A stretch of 43,116 nt of DNA from Lachnospiraceae bacterium (GTDB lineage: Bacteria > Bacillota > Clostridia > Lachnospirales > Lachnospiraceae). The translations under genes and the position numbers were made by a program. The DNA lies in contig JAJPXX010000044.1 of the NCBI GenBank assembly GCA_021205225.1, forward strand, positions 1-43,116, in the 5' to 3' direction. Of the stretch, positions 6,423-16,100 are shown piece by piece; the stretch's first letter is position 1; each line of letters begins with the position of its first letter. The notes beneath the pieces are model-generated. The model ran no database searches. It worked only from the letters and a program-made list of their open reading frames with translations, and was not told the DNA's origin.

Positions 6423-9362
6423 ATGAGCAGGGAACTGGCAAAGACGTATGACCCGAAGGGTCTGGAGGATCGGATCTACCAGAACTGGCTGGATAAGGGA
6501 TATTTCCACGCCGAGGTGAATCCGGAGAAGAAACCGTTTACGATTGTGATTCCGCCGCCCAATGTGACGGGACAGCTGCATATGGGGCATGCGCTGGATG
6601 AGACGATGCAGGATATTCTGATCCGTTTTAAGCGGATGCAGGGCTATGAGGCGCTCTGGCAGCCGGGGACGGACCACGCCGCGATTGCGACGGAGGTCAA
6701 GGTGACGGAGATGCTGAAAAAGAAGGGCATTGATAAGGATGAGATTGGCCGCGAGGAGTTCCTGAAGCACGCCTGGGCGTGGAAGGAGGAGTACGGCGGA
6801 AAGATTACGAATCAGCTGAAAAAGCTCGGCGCGTCCGCGGATTGGGAGCGGGAGCGTTTTACGATGGATGAGGGCTGCTCGAAGGCGGTGGAAGAGGTAT
6901 TTATTCGCCTGTATAATAAGGGCTATATTTACAAAGGCTCTCGCATCATCAACTGGTGTCCGGTCTGCCAGACCTCGATTTCGGACGCGGAGGTGATTCA
7001 CGAAGACCAGAACGGATATTTCTGGCACATCAATTATCCGGTGGTGGGCGAGCCGGGGCAGTTCGTGGAGATCGCGACGACCCGTCCGGAGACGCTGCTG
7101 GGGGATACCGCGGTGGCGGTGAATCCGGAGGATGAGCGCTATACGCATCTGGTTGGGAAGATGCTGGAGCTGCCGCTGACCGGACGGCAGATTCCGGTGA
7201 TTGCGGATGAATATGTAGATAAGGAGTTTGGAACCGGCTGCGTGAAGATTACGCCGGCGCATGACCCGAATGACTTTGAGGTGGGCAAGCGCCATAACCT
7301 GCCGGAGATCAACATCCTGAATGACGACGCGACAATCAACGAGCTGGGCGGCAAGTATGCGGGGATGGACCGCTACGAAGCGCGTAAGGCGATGGTAGCG
7401 GATCTGGATGCGCTTGGGCTGCTGGTAAAGGTAGTGCCGCATTCCCACAGCGTGGGTACGCATGACCGCTGCAAGACGACGGTGGAGCCGATGATCAAGC
7501 CGCAGTGGTTTGTGCGCATGAAGGAGATGGCGGAACCGGCGATTGAGGCGCTCAGGCGTGGGAAAATCAGTGTTCCGGGCGCGGATCTTGCGGCGGAGGC
7601 TGCCGCGGAGTCGGAAGCAGAGGCGGCGGCTGGCGGTATTGCCGGAGACAGTGCAGCGAAAGCAGATGGAGGGATTACCAGTGCAGCGAATCCTGTAACG
7701 GATAGCCTGACAGCGGACAGTGATGACGAAAAGAAATCTGACTTCGAGGGCACCCTGACGTTCGTTCCGGATCGTTTTGACAAGATTTATCTGCACTGGC
7801 TGGAGAACATCAAGGACTGGTGCATTTCCCGCCAGCTCTGGTGGGGCCACCGGATTCCGGCTTATTATTGCGACGATTGTGGCGAAATGGTGGTAGCGCG
7901 TGAAATGCCGAAGATCTGTCCGAAGTGCGGCGGCACGCATCTGACACAGGACCCGGATACGCTGGATACCTGGTTTTCCTCCGCGCTCTGGCCGTTTTCA
8001 ACGCTCGGCTGGCCGGAGAAAACGCCGGAGATGGATTATTTCTATCCGACGGATGTGCTGGTGACCGGCTATGATATTATTTTCTTCTGGGTTATCCGGA
8101 TGGTGTTTTCCGGCATCGAGCAGACCGGGAAGGTGCCGTTCCATCATGTGCTGATTCACGGCCTGGTGCGCGATTCCCAGGGGCGCAAGATGAGCAAGTC
8201 TCTCGGAAACGGCATTGATCCGCTGGAAATCATTGATAAGTATGGCGCGGACGCGCTGCGGCTGACGCTGATCACGGGCAATGCGCCGGGCAACGATATG
8301 CGTTTCTATATGGAGCGGGTGGAAGCGTCCCGTAACTTCGCGAACAAGGTGTGGAATGCGTCGCGCTTTATCATGATGAATCTGGACAAGGCGGCGGAGG
8401 AAGGTTCCGCGGCAGGGATTCCGGCGCAGATGGATCTTACGGAGCTGACTGGTGCAGACAAGTGGATTCTTTCGAAGGTCAATGACCTGGCGAAGGAAGT
8501 GACTGACAATATGGATCGCTACGAGCTTGGCATTGCGGTGCAGAAGGTTTATGATTTCATCTGGGAAGAGTTCTGCGACTGGTATATTGAAATGGTGAAG
8601 CCGCGCCTTTACAGTGAGACGGACACCTCCAAGACGGCGGCGCTCTGGACGCTGAAGACGGTGCTGACGAATGCGCTGAAGCTGCTGCACCCGTTCATGC
8701 CGTTTATTACGGAGGAAATTTTCTGCACGCTGCAGCAAACGGCGGAGATGTCTGGCGCAGGCACAGCACCTGGAATGGGCGCATCCCGGACGACTCCTTC
8801 CGGGTATCAGATGCCGGAGATCGCGGAATCCATCATGATCTCCTCCTGGCCGGAGTGGAAGGAAGAGTGGAATTTTGAAGAGGATGAGAAAGCGGTCGAG
8901 ATGATCAAGGAGGCAGTCCGCGCGATCCGCAATGTCCGCACCGGCATGAATGTGCCGCCGAGCAGAAAAGCACAGGTATATGTGGTAGCGGAGAGTGAGG
9001 CAGTCCGCTCAATCTTTGAAAATGGCAGGGTCTTCTTTGCAACACTCGGTTATGCGAGCGAGGTGCATGTGCAGGCGGACAAGACGGGCATCAGCGACGA
9101 CGCGGTATCGGCGGTGATTCCGGAGGCGGTCGTTTATATGCCATTCGCGGATCTGGTTGACCTCGACAAGGAGCTGGCGCGCCTGCAAAAGGAAGAGGAG
9201 CGCCTGATGAAGGAGCTGGCCCGCGTCAACGGGATGTTTGGAAATGAGAAGTTCACGAGCCGGGCGCCCCAGGCGAAGATAGACGAGGAAAAGGCGAAGC
9301 TTGCGAAATATACGCAGATGATGGAACAGGTAAAGGAGCAGCTGAAGCGGCTGCGGGGCTAA
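6423..9362 (+). CDS. valS: Valyl-tRNA synthetase
   Basis: ValRS charges tRNA-Val in the cytoplasm. The start is the ATG at 6423, preceded by AAGGAGGA; an upstream in-frame extension runs through the T-box and is not used. Class I motifs are HMGH (in [10 protein letters not shown]) and KMSKS (in [11 protein letters not shown]). The [18 protein letters not shown] segment and a zinc-type CPKCGG are also present. The C-terminal coiled coil (about residues 915-979) fits the family. The protein is 979 residues, longer than the usual ~880, because of two low-complexity insertions: about 60 Ala/Glu/Asp/Ser-rich residues at about 383-443, between the RRGKI and [10 protein letters not shown] segments, and a ~20-residue Gly/Ala/Thr-rich one near 775-798. 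Regulation is by the T-box upstream. addB follows after 58 bases. Confidence 0.97.
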   Translation: MSRELAKTYDPKGLEDRIYQNWLDKGYFHAEVNPEKKPFTIVIPPPNVTGQLHMGHALDETMQDILIRFKRMQGYEALWQPGTDHAAIATEVKVTEMLKKKGIDKDEIGREEFLKHAWAWKEEYGGKITNQLKKLGASADWERERFTMDEGCSKAVEEVFIRLYNKGYIYKGSRIINWCPVCQTSISDAEVIHEDQNGYFWHINYPVVGEPGQFVEIATTRPETLLGDTAVAVNPEDERYTHLVGKMLELPLTGRQIPVIADEYVDKEFGTGCVKITPAHDPNDFEVGKRHNLPEINILNDDATINELGGKYAGMDRYEARKAMVADLDALGLLVKVVPHSHSVGTHDRCKTTVEPMIKPQWFVRMKEMAEPAIEALRRGKISVPGADLAAEAAAESEAEAAAGGIAGDSAAKADGGITSAANPVTDSLTADSDDEKKSDFEGTLTFVPDRFDKIYLHWLENIKDWCISRQLWWGHRIPAYYCDDCGEMVVAREMPKICPKCGGTHLTQDPDTLDTWFSSALWPFSTLGWPEKTPEMDYFYPTDVLVTGYDIIFFWVIRMVFSGIEQTGKVPFHHVLIHGLVRDSQGRKMSKSLGNGIDPLEIIDKYGADALRLTLITGNAPGNDMRFYMERVEASRNFANKVWNASRFIMMNLDKAAEEGSAAGIPAQMDLTELTGADKWILSKVNDLAKEVTDNMDRYELGIAVQKVYDFIWEEFCDWYIEMVKPRLYSETDTSKTAALWTLKTVLTNALKLLHPFMPFITEEIFCTLQQTAEMSGAGTAPGMGASRTTPSGYQMPEIAESIMISSWPEWKEEWNFEEDEKAVEMIKEAVRAIRNVRTGMNVPPSRKAQVYVVAESEAVRSIFENGRVFFATLGYASEVHVQADKTGISDDAVSAVIPEAVVYMPFADLVDLDKELARLQKEEERLMKELARVNGMFGNEKFTSRAPQAKIDEEKAKLAKYTQMMEQVKEQLKRLRG

Positions 9363-9420
9363 GCGAAAAGCACTGCTTCAGCTTCAGGGACAGACGCGAA
9401 GGCGCTGCAGGAGGGGTCGA

Positions 9421-12342
9421 ATGTCTTTACAGTTTATTTTTGGAAATTCCGGCAGCGGGAAATCGCGTTTCCTGTACCAAAAGCTGATTGAGGAATCGAA
9501 GCGCCATCCGGAGCGCAGCTATCTGGTAATTGTACCGGAGCAGTTTACGATGCAGACCCAGCGGGATCTGGTGATGCTGCATCCGGATGGCGGTATTATG
9601 AATATTGACGTCCTGAGCTTTCGGCGTCTGGCGCACCGTGTTTTTGAGGAGGTGGGAGCCGACCGGAGGACGATTTTATCAGAGACTGGCAAAAACCTGA
9701 TGCTGCGCAGAGTCGCAGAGCAGCAAAAGGATCATCTGAAGGTGCTCGGCTCGCGGATGAACCGCACGGGGTATGTTTCAGAGGTGAAATCCATCCTCTC
9801 GGAGCTGATGCAGTATGAGATCTCAGATTCTGATTTGCAGCGTATGCTGGAATCGGTGGAAAACCGGCCTCTTCTGCACGCGAAGCTGGAGGACGTGCGG
9901 GTGCTTTATCAGGCTTTTCTGGAATACCAGAGGGATCGTTTTATGAAGCCGGAGGAGCTGATGGAGGCGCTCGCGCGTGTGGCGGGGAAATCCGCGCTTC
10001 TGCGGCGCAGTGTGCTTGCGTTCGACGGCTACGCCGGATTCACGCCGTCACAGCTCACCGTTCTGGAGAAGCTTTTTGCCGTCTGCCCGATGATTTACCT
10101 GACGGTGACCATTGACGCGCGGGAATCCTTTTTTGGTGAAATCAGAGAGCATGAACTGTTTGCGCCGAGCCGCCGCCTGATCAAAAGCGTGGCGTCCCGC
10201 GCGCAGGCGGCCATGCGGACGGGTGAGGGCGAAGGACGGGGCTATGAAAAGCCGATTGTACTCAAATCACTCCCCCGCTTTTCAGAAAATGGGGCGCTGC
10301 GGCACCTGGAACAGAATTTATTTCGAAAAACTCAGCTTCCGTATGAGGGCGAGCCGGAGGAAATTTCGCTGCATGAGCTTTCTTCCCCGGCGCAGGAGGT
10401 GCATTTCGCGGCGCGGACAATCTCTCATCTGGTGCGGGAGGGCGGCTGCCGCTACCGTGAAATCGCGGTAATTGCCGGAGACCTGAACGCGTACGGAGAT
10501 TATGTTAAAAACATTTTTCCTGCTTACAAAATTCCTGCTTTTGTGGATGAGACGAGAGGGATTCTTCTGAATCCCTGTCTGGAATTTGTGCGCGGGGCGC
10601 TGGCGCTGGTGCGGGATGATTTCTCGTGCGAGAGCGTGTTCCGCGTGCTGCGGACCGGACTGGCCGGTCTCTCCGCTGACGAGGCAGACCGGCTGGAAAA
10701 TTATGTAATCGCGGCGGGAATCCGCGGGCATCGGCGCTGGGAGGAGGAGTGGATCTGGTGTCCGGACGCGCTGAGCGCTGTGACGTGCCCGGATGGAACA
10801 GCGGAAACGCTTCTTGCAGGTCTGGATTTGTATAACGCGCTGCGCGCCCGGTTTATGGAGCTTGTCGGTCCGTTTGCGGAGCAGATGCGGGTGAAAAACC
10901 GCCCGCTTACCGTGTACGCGCAGGCACTGTATGGCCTGCTGGCCGCCTGCAATGTCCAGCAGCAGATGAAAAATCTGGAAAAACACGCAGGCGTGCTTGC
11001 CTCAGAGTACCGGCAGGTCTATCCGGTTCTGATTGGCCTGCTGGATGAGATGGTGGATCTGCTCGGTGAAGAGCGGATGGATTGCCGCGAGTTTTCGGAG
11101 ATTCTGGACGCGGGGCTTTCGGAGGCGAAAATCGGGATCATTCCGCCCGGCATTGATCAGGTGCAGGTGGGCGATATTCGTCGCTCCCGGCTTGCGAATG
11201 TCCGGGTGCTGTTTTTCCTTGGACTGAATGACGGCTGGGTACCCGCCCGCCCGGACGGGGGCGGGATTGTCTCGGATACAGAGCGGGAAATCCTGCTGGA
11301 GGCCGGAGCCGAGCTGGCTCCCTCCGCGCGGGAAAACAGCTATCTTCAGAGGTTTTATCTTTACCAGAACCTGACGAAGCCGCAGGATCGGCTGTATCTG
11401 TCCTGGTGCTTAAGCAGCGGGGACGGGGCGGCGATGCGGCCCTCTTATCTGGTCTCAGTGATCGGGCGGCTTTTTCCAGCGGTAAAAATTCAGCGGGAGC
11501 CGGACGCGGGGAGCCTGCTTTCCCAGGTAACCTCAAAGGAGAACGGGATGCTGTATCTGCTGCATGGGCTGCAGGAAGCGCAAAGCCAGGGAACGTTCGA
11601 CGGCAGTCAGCGGAACGTGTGTGATACAGAATCGCCTGGCAGTCAGCGGGAAGCGCAGGCGGATCAGAACGCCTGGCTGGAGCTGTACCGGCTGTATTTG
11701 AAGGACGATGCGTACCGCGAACGGGTGCGCACGCTTGCGGGCGCGGCTTTTCTGCGGGGGAAGGTTCCGGATACGGAGCATCTGGAAGCGCAGACGGCGA
11801 GGGAGCTTTACGGAGTATCTGCCAGGAACGCTGCGCGGATCGTAAATGGCACTTATGGAGATTACGGCCTGGGAGACGCGCCGGGGGGCATATCCGCGAG
11901 CGTCACGCGGCTGGAGCTGTTTGCGGGCTGTGCGTTTTCACATTTTGCTTCCTATGGGCTGAGGCTGCAGGAGCGGAAGGAGTATGGCCTGCAGGCGGCG
12001 GATCTGGGGACGCTGTTTCACGAGTCGATTGCGCTTTTTTCGCGGCAAATGATGGCAGAAGGCTTTGATCTGGGAGAATGCCCCTATGAGGAGCAGGCCA
12101 GACGCATGGATCAGTGTGTCGACATGGCGGCCGGGGTGTATGGGGACGGTATTTTGCACGCGAATGCCCGCGAGGAATATACGATCCGGCGGCTGAAACG
12201 GATTCTGCGCCGCACCGTGTGGGTGATGCGCGAACAGATGAGGGCGGGGCGGTTCCGGCCGGTCGGATTTGAGATTTCCTTTGCGGATACAGACCTGAAC
12301 GCGGCGAGGGTGCGCCTGGGTGAAAACGGCCAGATTCGTTAG
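9421..12342 (+). CDS. addB: AddB, helicase-like part, ended by an in-frame amber codon
   Basis: AddB pairs with AddA in the Gram-positive RecBCD equivalent that resects double-strand breaks up to a Chi site. The ATG at 9421 has GGAGGGG upstream. The N-terminus carries the P-loop GNSGSGKS (residues 8-15) and the family sequence YLVIVPEQFTMQTQRDL. The first iron-sulfur cysteine is Cys837 (in FAGCAFSHF). The frame stops at TAG 12340-12342 after 973 residues, while homology continues without a frame change in the next 275 codons, which hold the nuclease domain and the other three cysteines. The stop is therefore a point nonsense change, a sequencing error or a read-through site, not a frameshift. 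As read, the product lacks nuclease activity and a complete cluster. Confidence 0.9.
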   Translation: MSLQFIFGNSGSGKSRFLYQKLIEESKRHPERSYLVIVPEQFTMQTQRDLVMLHPDGGIMNIDVLSFRRLAHRVFEEVGADRRTILSETGKNLMLRRVAEQQKDHLKVLGSRMNRTGYVSEVKSILSELMQYEISDSDLQRMLESVENRPLLHAKLEDVRVLYQAFLEYQRDRFMKPEELMEALARVAGKSALLRRSVLAFDGYAGFTPSQLTVLEKLFAVCPMIYLTVTIDARESFFGEIREHELFAPSRRLIKSVASRAQAAMRTGEGEGRGYEKPIVLKSLPRFSENGALRHLEQNLFRKTQLPYEGEPEEISLHELSSPAQEVHFAARTISHLVREGGCRYREIAVIAGDLNAYGDYVKNIFPAYKIPAFVDETRGILLNPCLEFVRGALALVRDDFSCESVFRVLRTGLAGLSADEADRLENYVIAAGIRGHRRWEEEWIWCPDALSAVTCPDGTAETLLAGLDLYNALRARFMELVGPFAEQMRVKNRPLTVYAQALYGLLAACNVQQQMKNLEKHAGVLASEYRQVYPVLIGLLDEMVDLLGEERMDCREFSEILDAGLSEAKIGIIPPGIDQVQVGDIRRSRLANVRVLFFLGLNDGWVPARPDGGGIVSDTEREILLEAGAELAPSARENSYLQRFYLYQNLTKPQDRLYLSWCLSSGDGAAMRPSYLVSVIGRLFPAVKIQREPDAGSLLSQVTSKENGMLYLLHGLQEAQSQGTFDGSQRNVCDTESPGSQREAQADQNAWLELYRLYLKDDAYRERVRTLAGAAFLRGKVPDTEHLEAQTARELYGVSARNAARIVNGTYGDYGLGDAPGGISASVTRLELFAGCAFSHFASYGLRLQERKEYGLQAADLGTLFHESIALFSRQMMAEGFDLGECPYEEQARRMDQCVDMAAGVYGDGILHANAREEYTIRRLKRILRRTVWVMREQMRAGRFRPVGFEISFADTDLNAARVRLGENGQIR

Positions 12343-13170
12343 CAGGGACGGATTGACCGCAACGATACGGCGGAGACGGAGGATGCCCTCTATGTGAAGG
12401 AGGTCGACTATAAATCCGGCAAGACGCAGTTTGACCCGGTGTCCCTCTATTACGGACTGCAGGTGCAGCTGATTGTCTATCTGAACGCGGCGCTTGAGAT
12501 GGAGCAGAAGCTGCATCCGGGTAAAAAGGTCGTTCCGGCCGGCGTTTTCTATCACCGAATGCAGGATCCGGTACTGGAAAAGGATGAGAATCCGGAGCGT
12601 GCCTGTGAGACGCTTTTGAAAAAAATGCGCCCCAATGGACTGGTAAACAGCGACGGCCCGATTCTCCGGCTTTTTGACGGGGCGATGAGCGGAGATTCTC
12701 TTGTCATTCCTGTGGGGCGGAAGAAGGATGGGACGCTCAAGGCGGCCTCAAGCGTCGCGACAACGGAGCAGTTTGAGGCACTTTCCGGATATGTGACAGA
12801 GCTTCTTTGCCGGATGGGGGCGGAGATTCTGGACGGGGTGATTGAGGCGCGGCCATATGCGGATCAGAACAGAAGTGCCTGCGATTACTGCCTTTACGCG
12901 GATGTCTGCGGCTTCGACCGCAAGATTCCCGGCCGCTGCGAAAAAAGAGAACCGCAGCTGACGGCGGCGGAAGTGTTTGAGCGCCTGTCCGAGGCACCGC
13001 GTTCGGAGGATGACAGGCGCGGCCTGCCGCCAGATGTCAGCGAGGCGGCAAGCATTGGACGCATACCAGATGTCAGGGAGGCGGCGGGAACCGGACGTAT
13101 GCCAGATGTCAGCGAGGCGGTAAAACCCGGACGTATGTCAGACGATGGGGAGGAAGGTGACGGCACGTGA
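12343..13170 (+). pseudogene. addB: AddB C-terminal nuclease region beyond the amber codon
   Basis: This is the same frame as the preceding AddB segment. It encodes GRIDR, then EVDYKSG with the Asp and Lys of a PD-(D/E)XK nuclease, GLQVQLIVYL (the QxxxY-type motif), and CDYCLYADVC, the C-X2-C-X5-C half of the AddB iron-sulfur cluster. Nothing else is eroded, so the lesion is recent, artefactual or tolerated by read-through. The base after the stop is C and the next codon CAG, a context sometimes leaky. Independent initiation is possible at a GTG (12394) but has only a distant GGAGG. The tail is a 3 x 36-bp repeat. The end overlaps addA by four bases (GTGA). Confidence 0.85.
13030..13137 (+). 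repeat. Three 36-bp tandem repeats at the 3' end of addB
   Basis: Units at 13030-13065, 13066-13101 and 13102-13137 each begin CCAGATGTCAGSGAGGCGG and encode a 12-residue PDVSEAAxxGRM-like unit. They lie beyond the conserved AddB domain and form a disordered tail directly before the addA start. An in-frame unit length means copy-number change would be tolerated. Confidence 0.85.
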
Positions 13171-16100
13171 CAGTGAAGTGGACGAAGGAGCAGCAGCAGG
13201 TCATTGACGCGCGGGGGCAGAATATTCTGGTCTCCGCTGCGGCTGGTTCGGGAAAGACTGCGGTACTGGTAGAGCGCATTATCAAGAGAATCACGGATGA
13301 GACCAGCCCGGTTGACATCGACCGTCTTCTGGTCGTTACTTTCACGAACGCGGCGGCGGCGGAAATGCGGGGGCGCATTCGCGACGCCCTGGAGGAGCGT
13401 GCAGAGCGCGACCCGGACAATATTCGCCTGCAAAAACAGCTGGTGCTGGTACACAACGCGAAGATTACGACGATTCACAGCTTTTGCCTGCATGTACTCC
13501 GCAATCATTTCCAGACGATTGGGATTGATCCGGCTTTCCGTATCGCAGACGAGGGCGAGGTGACCCTGCTGGAGCGGGAGGCTGTGAAGGAGGTTGTCAG
13601 TGAGGCGTATGAGTGTACTGCCGAAGGCAGCCGGAATACAGAAGAAAGCCGGGGCGGCAGCGAAGCCGCAGGAGTCGCCTGCCAGCCATACGACAGCCGG
13701 GAGTTTACTGAGTTTCTGGAGCAGCTTGCGACCGGAAAGGAAGATGGCCGGATTGAGGAAATGATTTTGCAGATCTATCATTTCGCGCTGGGGCAGCCTT
13801 TTCCGGAGGAGTGGCTGCAGGAATGCCGCGGGGCATATGAGACGGACTGGTCTGCCGGGGAGCAGGGGCGGCCGGTCTGGTTCGCGTTTATCGAAGCGGA
13901 TACGGCGGCGCGGCTTGCGGATATCCGCGGGCAGCTCGAAGCAGCCATCCGCATTACGCAGGAGCCGGATGGACCGTATCCCTATGAGAAAGCGCTGCTT
14001 TCTGATCTGGAGCTGGTGGACGGCCTGGAGCGGGGTGGTTCGTTTGAAGGGTATCTGGAAGCATTTCGAAAGCCCGGAAGCTTCGCGCGCCTTGGCTCAA
14101 AGAAGGATGAAAACATTTCTGAGGAAAAGAAGCAGCAGGTGCAGGCCATGCGCGCCGACTGCAAGGATCAGATTCAGGCGCTGCGCGACCGGTATTATTA
14201 TGACGATATGGAGACGCTGCGGCAGAGCTATGAAAAAAGCGGCGTCTCCGTGCGCGTCCTGACGAAGCTGACCGAAGCTTTCATGAAACGCCTTTCTGAA
14301 AAAAAAGCGGAACGGAATATTCTGGATTTTGGCGATATGGAGCATCTGGCGCTGAACGCGCTCGTGCGCAGGGAAGTAAGGGAATACGCCGCGCCTGGCC
14401 AGGCGGATGCTGCATCGGCATTATCGGACGCATCGTCAGCGTTATCGGACAGTGCGGATGCTGCATCAGTATCATCGGACATTGCATCAGTATCGCCCGG
14501 CAGCGCGAAGCGGATGCCGGACGGCGCGGATGTTGTACTCGTCCCTACAGCGGTAGCGCAGGAATACGCGGAGACCTTTGAGGAGGTTCTGACGGATGAG
14601 TATCAGGACAGCAATCTTGTGCAGGAGCTGATTCTGAACAGCGTTTCCGGAAAAGGCATCGGCGCGCACAACCGTTTCATGGTGGGGGATGTCAAGCAGA
14701 GCATTTACCGGTTCCGGCTGGCTCGTCCGGAGCTGTTTCTGGAAAAATACCACCGCTACCGCCTGTATGAGCCGTCTGCCGCGGGTGAGGAGCAAATGGC
14801 GGAGACGGGGGCGGATGAGATGCGAACAGGGACGGAGACAGGGGCGGCTGAGGCGCGAACAGGGACAGGAACCGGGGCGACTGAGACTGAGGCGCGAGCT
14901 GCGGAGATGGGGGCGGCTGGGACGCGGACCGGGGCGGAGCAGGAGCCGGGCTGCCGCATTGATTTGCACCGCAATTTCCGCAGCCGCCCGCAGGTGCTTG
15001 AAGCGGTCAACTCTGTTTTTCGCAGGATTATGACGGAGCCGCTCGGCGGGGTGGTTTACGATGACGATGCGGCCCTGTATGCGGGAGCAGAGTTTCCGGA
15101 AGCGCCGCTGCTTCCGGATGGAAGCCGGGCAGAGACGCCGGAGCTTCTTTTGCTGGACGGAGGCGCGGCCGAGGGAGATTCCCCGGCGGAGAATCTGCGC
15201 CGGGAAGAGGCCAGAATGGTCGGCAGCCGGATCCGCCGGATGGTTGGCGTGATGCCGGTGCTTGATAAGGAAAGCGGAGGATTTCGCCCGGCGCGGTATG
15301 GGGACATTGTGATTTTGCTCCGGTCGGTCAGCGGCTGGGCGGAGACCTTCGGCGAGGTGCTGACCGATATGGGGATTCCGTGCTTTACCGGTTCGCAAAA
15401 GGGCTATTTTTCAGCGGCTGAAGTGCGCGTGGTTCTTTCTTATTTACAGATTCTGGATAATCCGCAGCAGGATATCCCGCTCGCTGCCGTACTGCGGAGC
15501 GCGATCGGGCGGCTCAATGACGAAGAGCTTGCCGAAATCCGCCTTGCCGGGGAAGCAGATGCCGGGCTTTCCTTTTATGATTGCTGCCAGCGCTACAGGG
15601 AGCGTGTTCCAGATACCAAAACCGCGCGGAAACTGGAGGATTTTTTTGCAGTCTACGAGACGCTGCGTGAAAAATGCGCGTACACGCCGGTGCATCAGCT
15701 TTTGTGGGAGCTGTTGGAGGTGACCGGGTACGGCGAGTACGCGGCCGCGCTTCCTGCCGGAAAACAGCGGCGGGCGAATCTGGATATGCTTGTGGAAAAG
15801 GCGGTCGCCTATGAGGCAACCAGCTTCCGCGGGCTGTATCATTTTGTGCGGTATATAGAAAACCTGCAAAAATATGAGATAGACTATGGCGAGGCAAATA
15901 TTGCCTCAGAAGCGGATGATACGGTGCGGATTATGAGCATCCATAAAAGCAAGGGGCTGGAATTTCCGATTGTGTTTGTCAGCGGGATGGGAAAACAGTT
16001 CAACGAAACGGATGTGCGCAGCAGTGTCGTCCTGCATCCGGAATGGGGAATCGCCTGCGATTGTGTGACGCGCCCTTCGCTTTCGGGGGAGGATGCTTTG

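Noticed and set aside
6378..7940. 520-codon open frame antisense to valS
   Set aside because: Shadow of a high-GC conserved gene; the basic, repetitive Arg/His/Leu-rich product has no recognisable domain and no ribosome site.
12330..12400. Frameshift as the cause of the addB break
   Set aside because: Homologous sequence continues in the same frame on both sides of TAG, so it is a nonsense codon and not an indel.
13030..13137. CRISPR-like array at the addB end
   Set aside because: The units are contiguous 36-bp coding repeats without spacers, and no cas genes are present.
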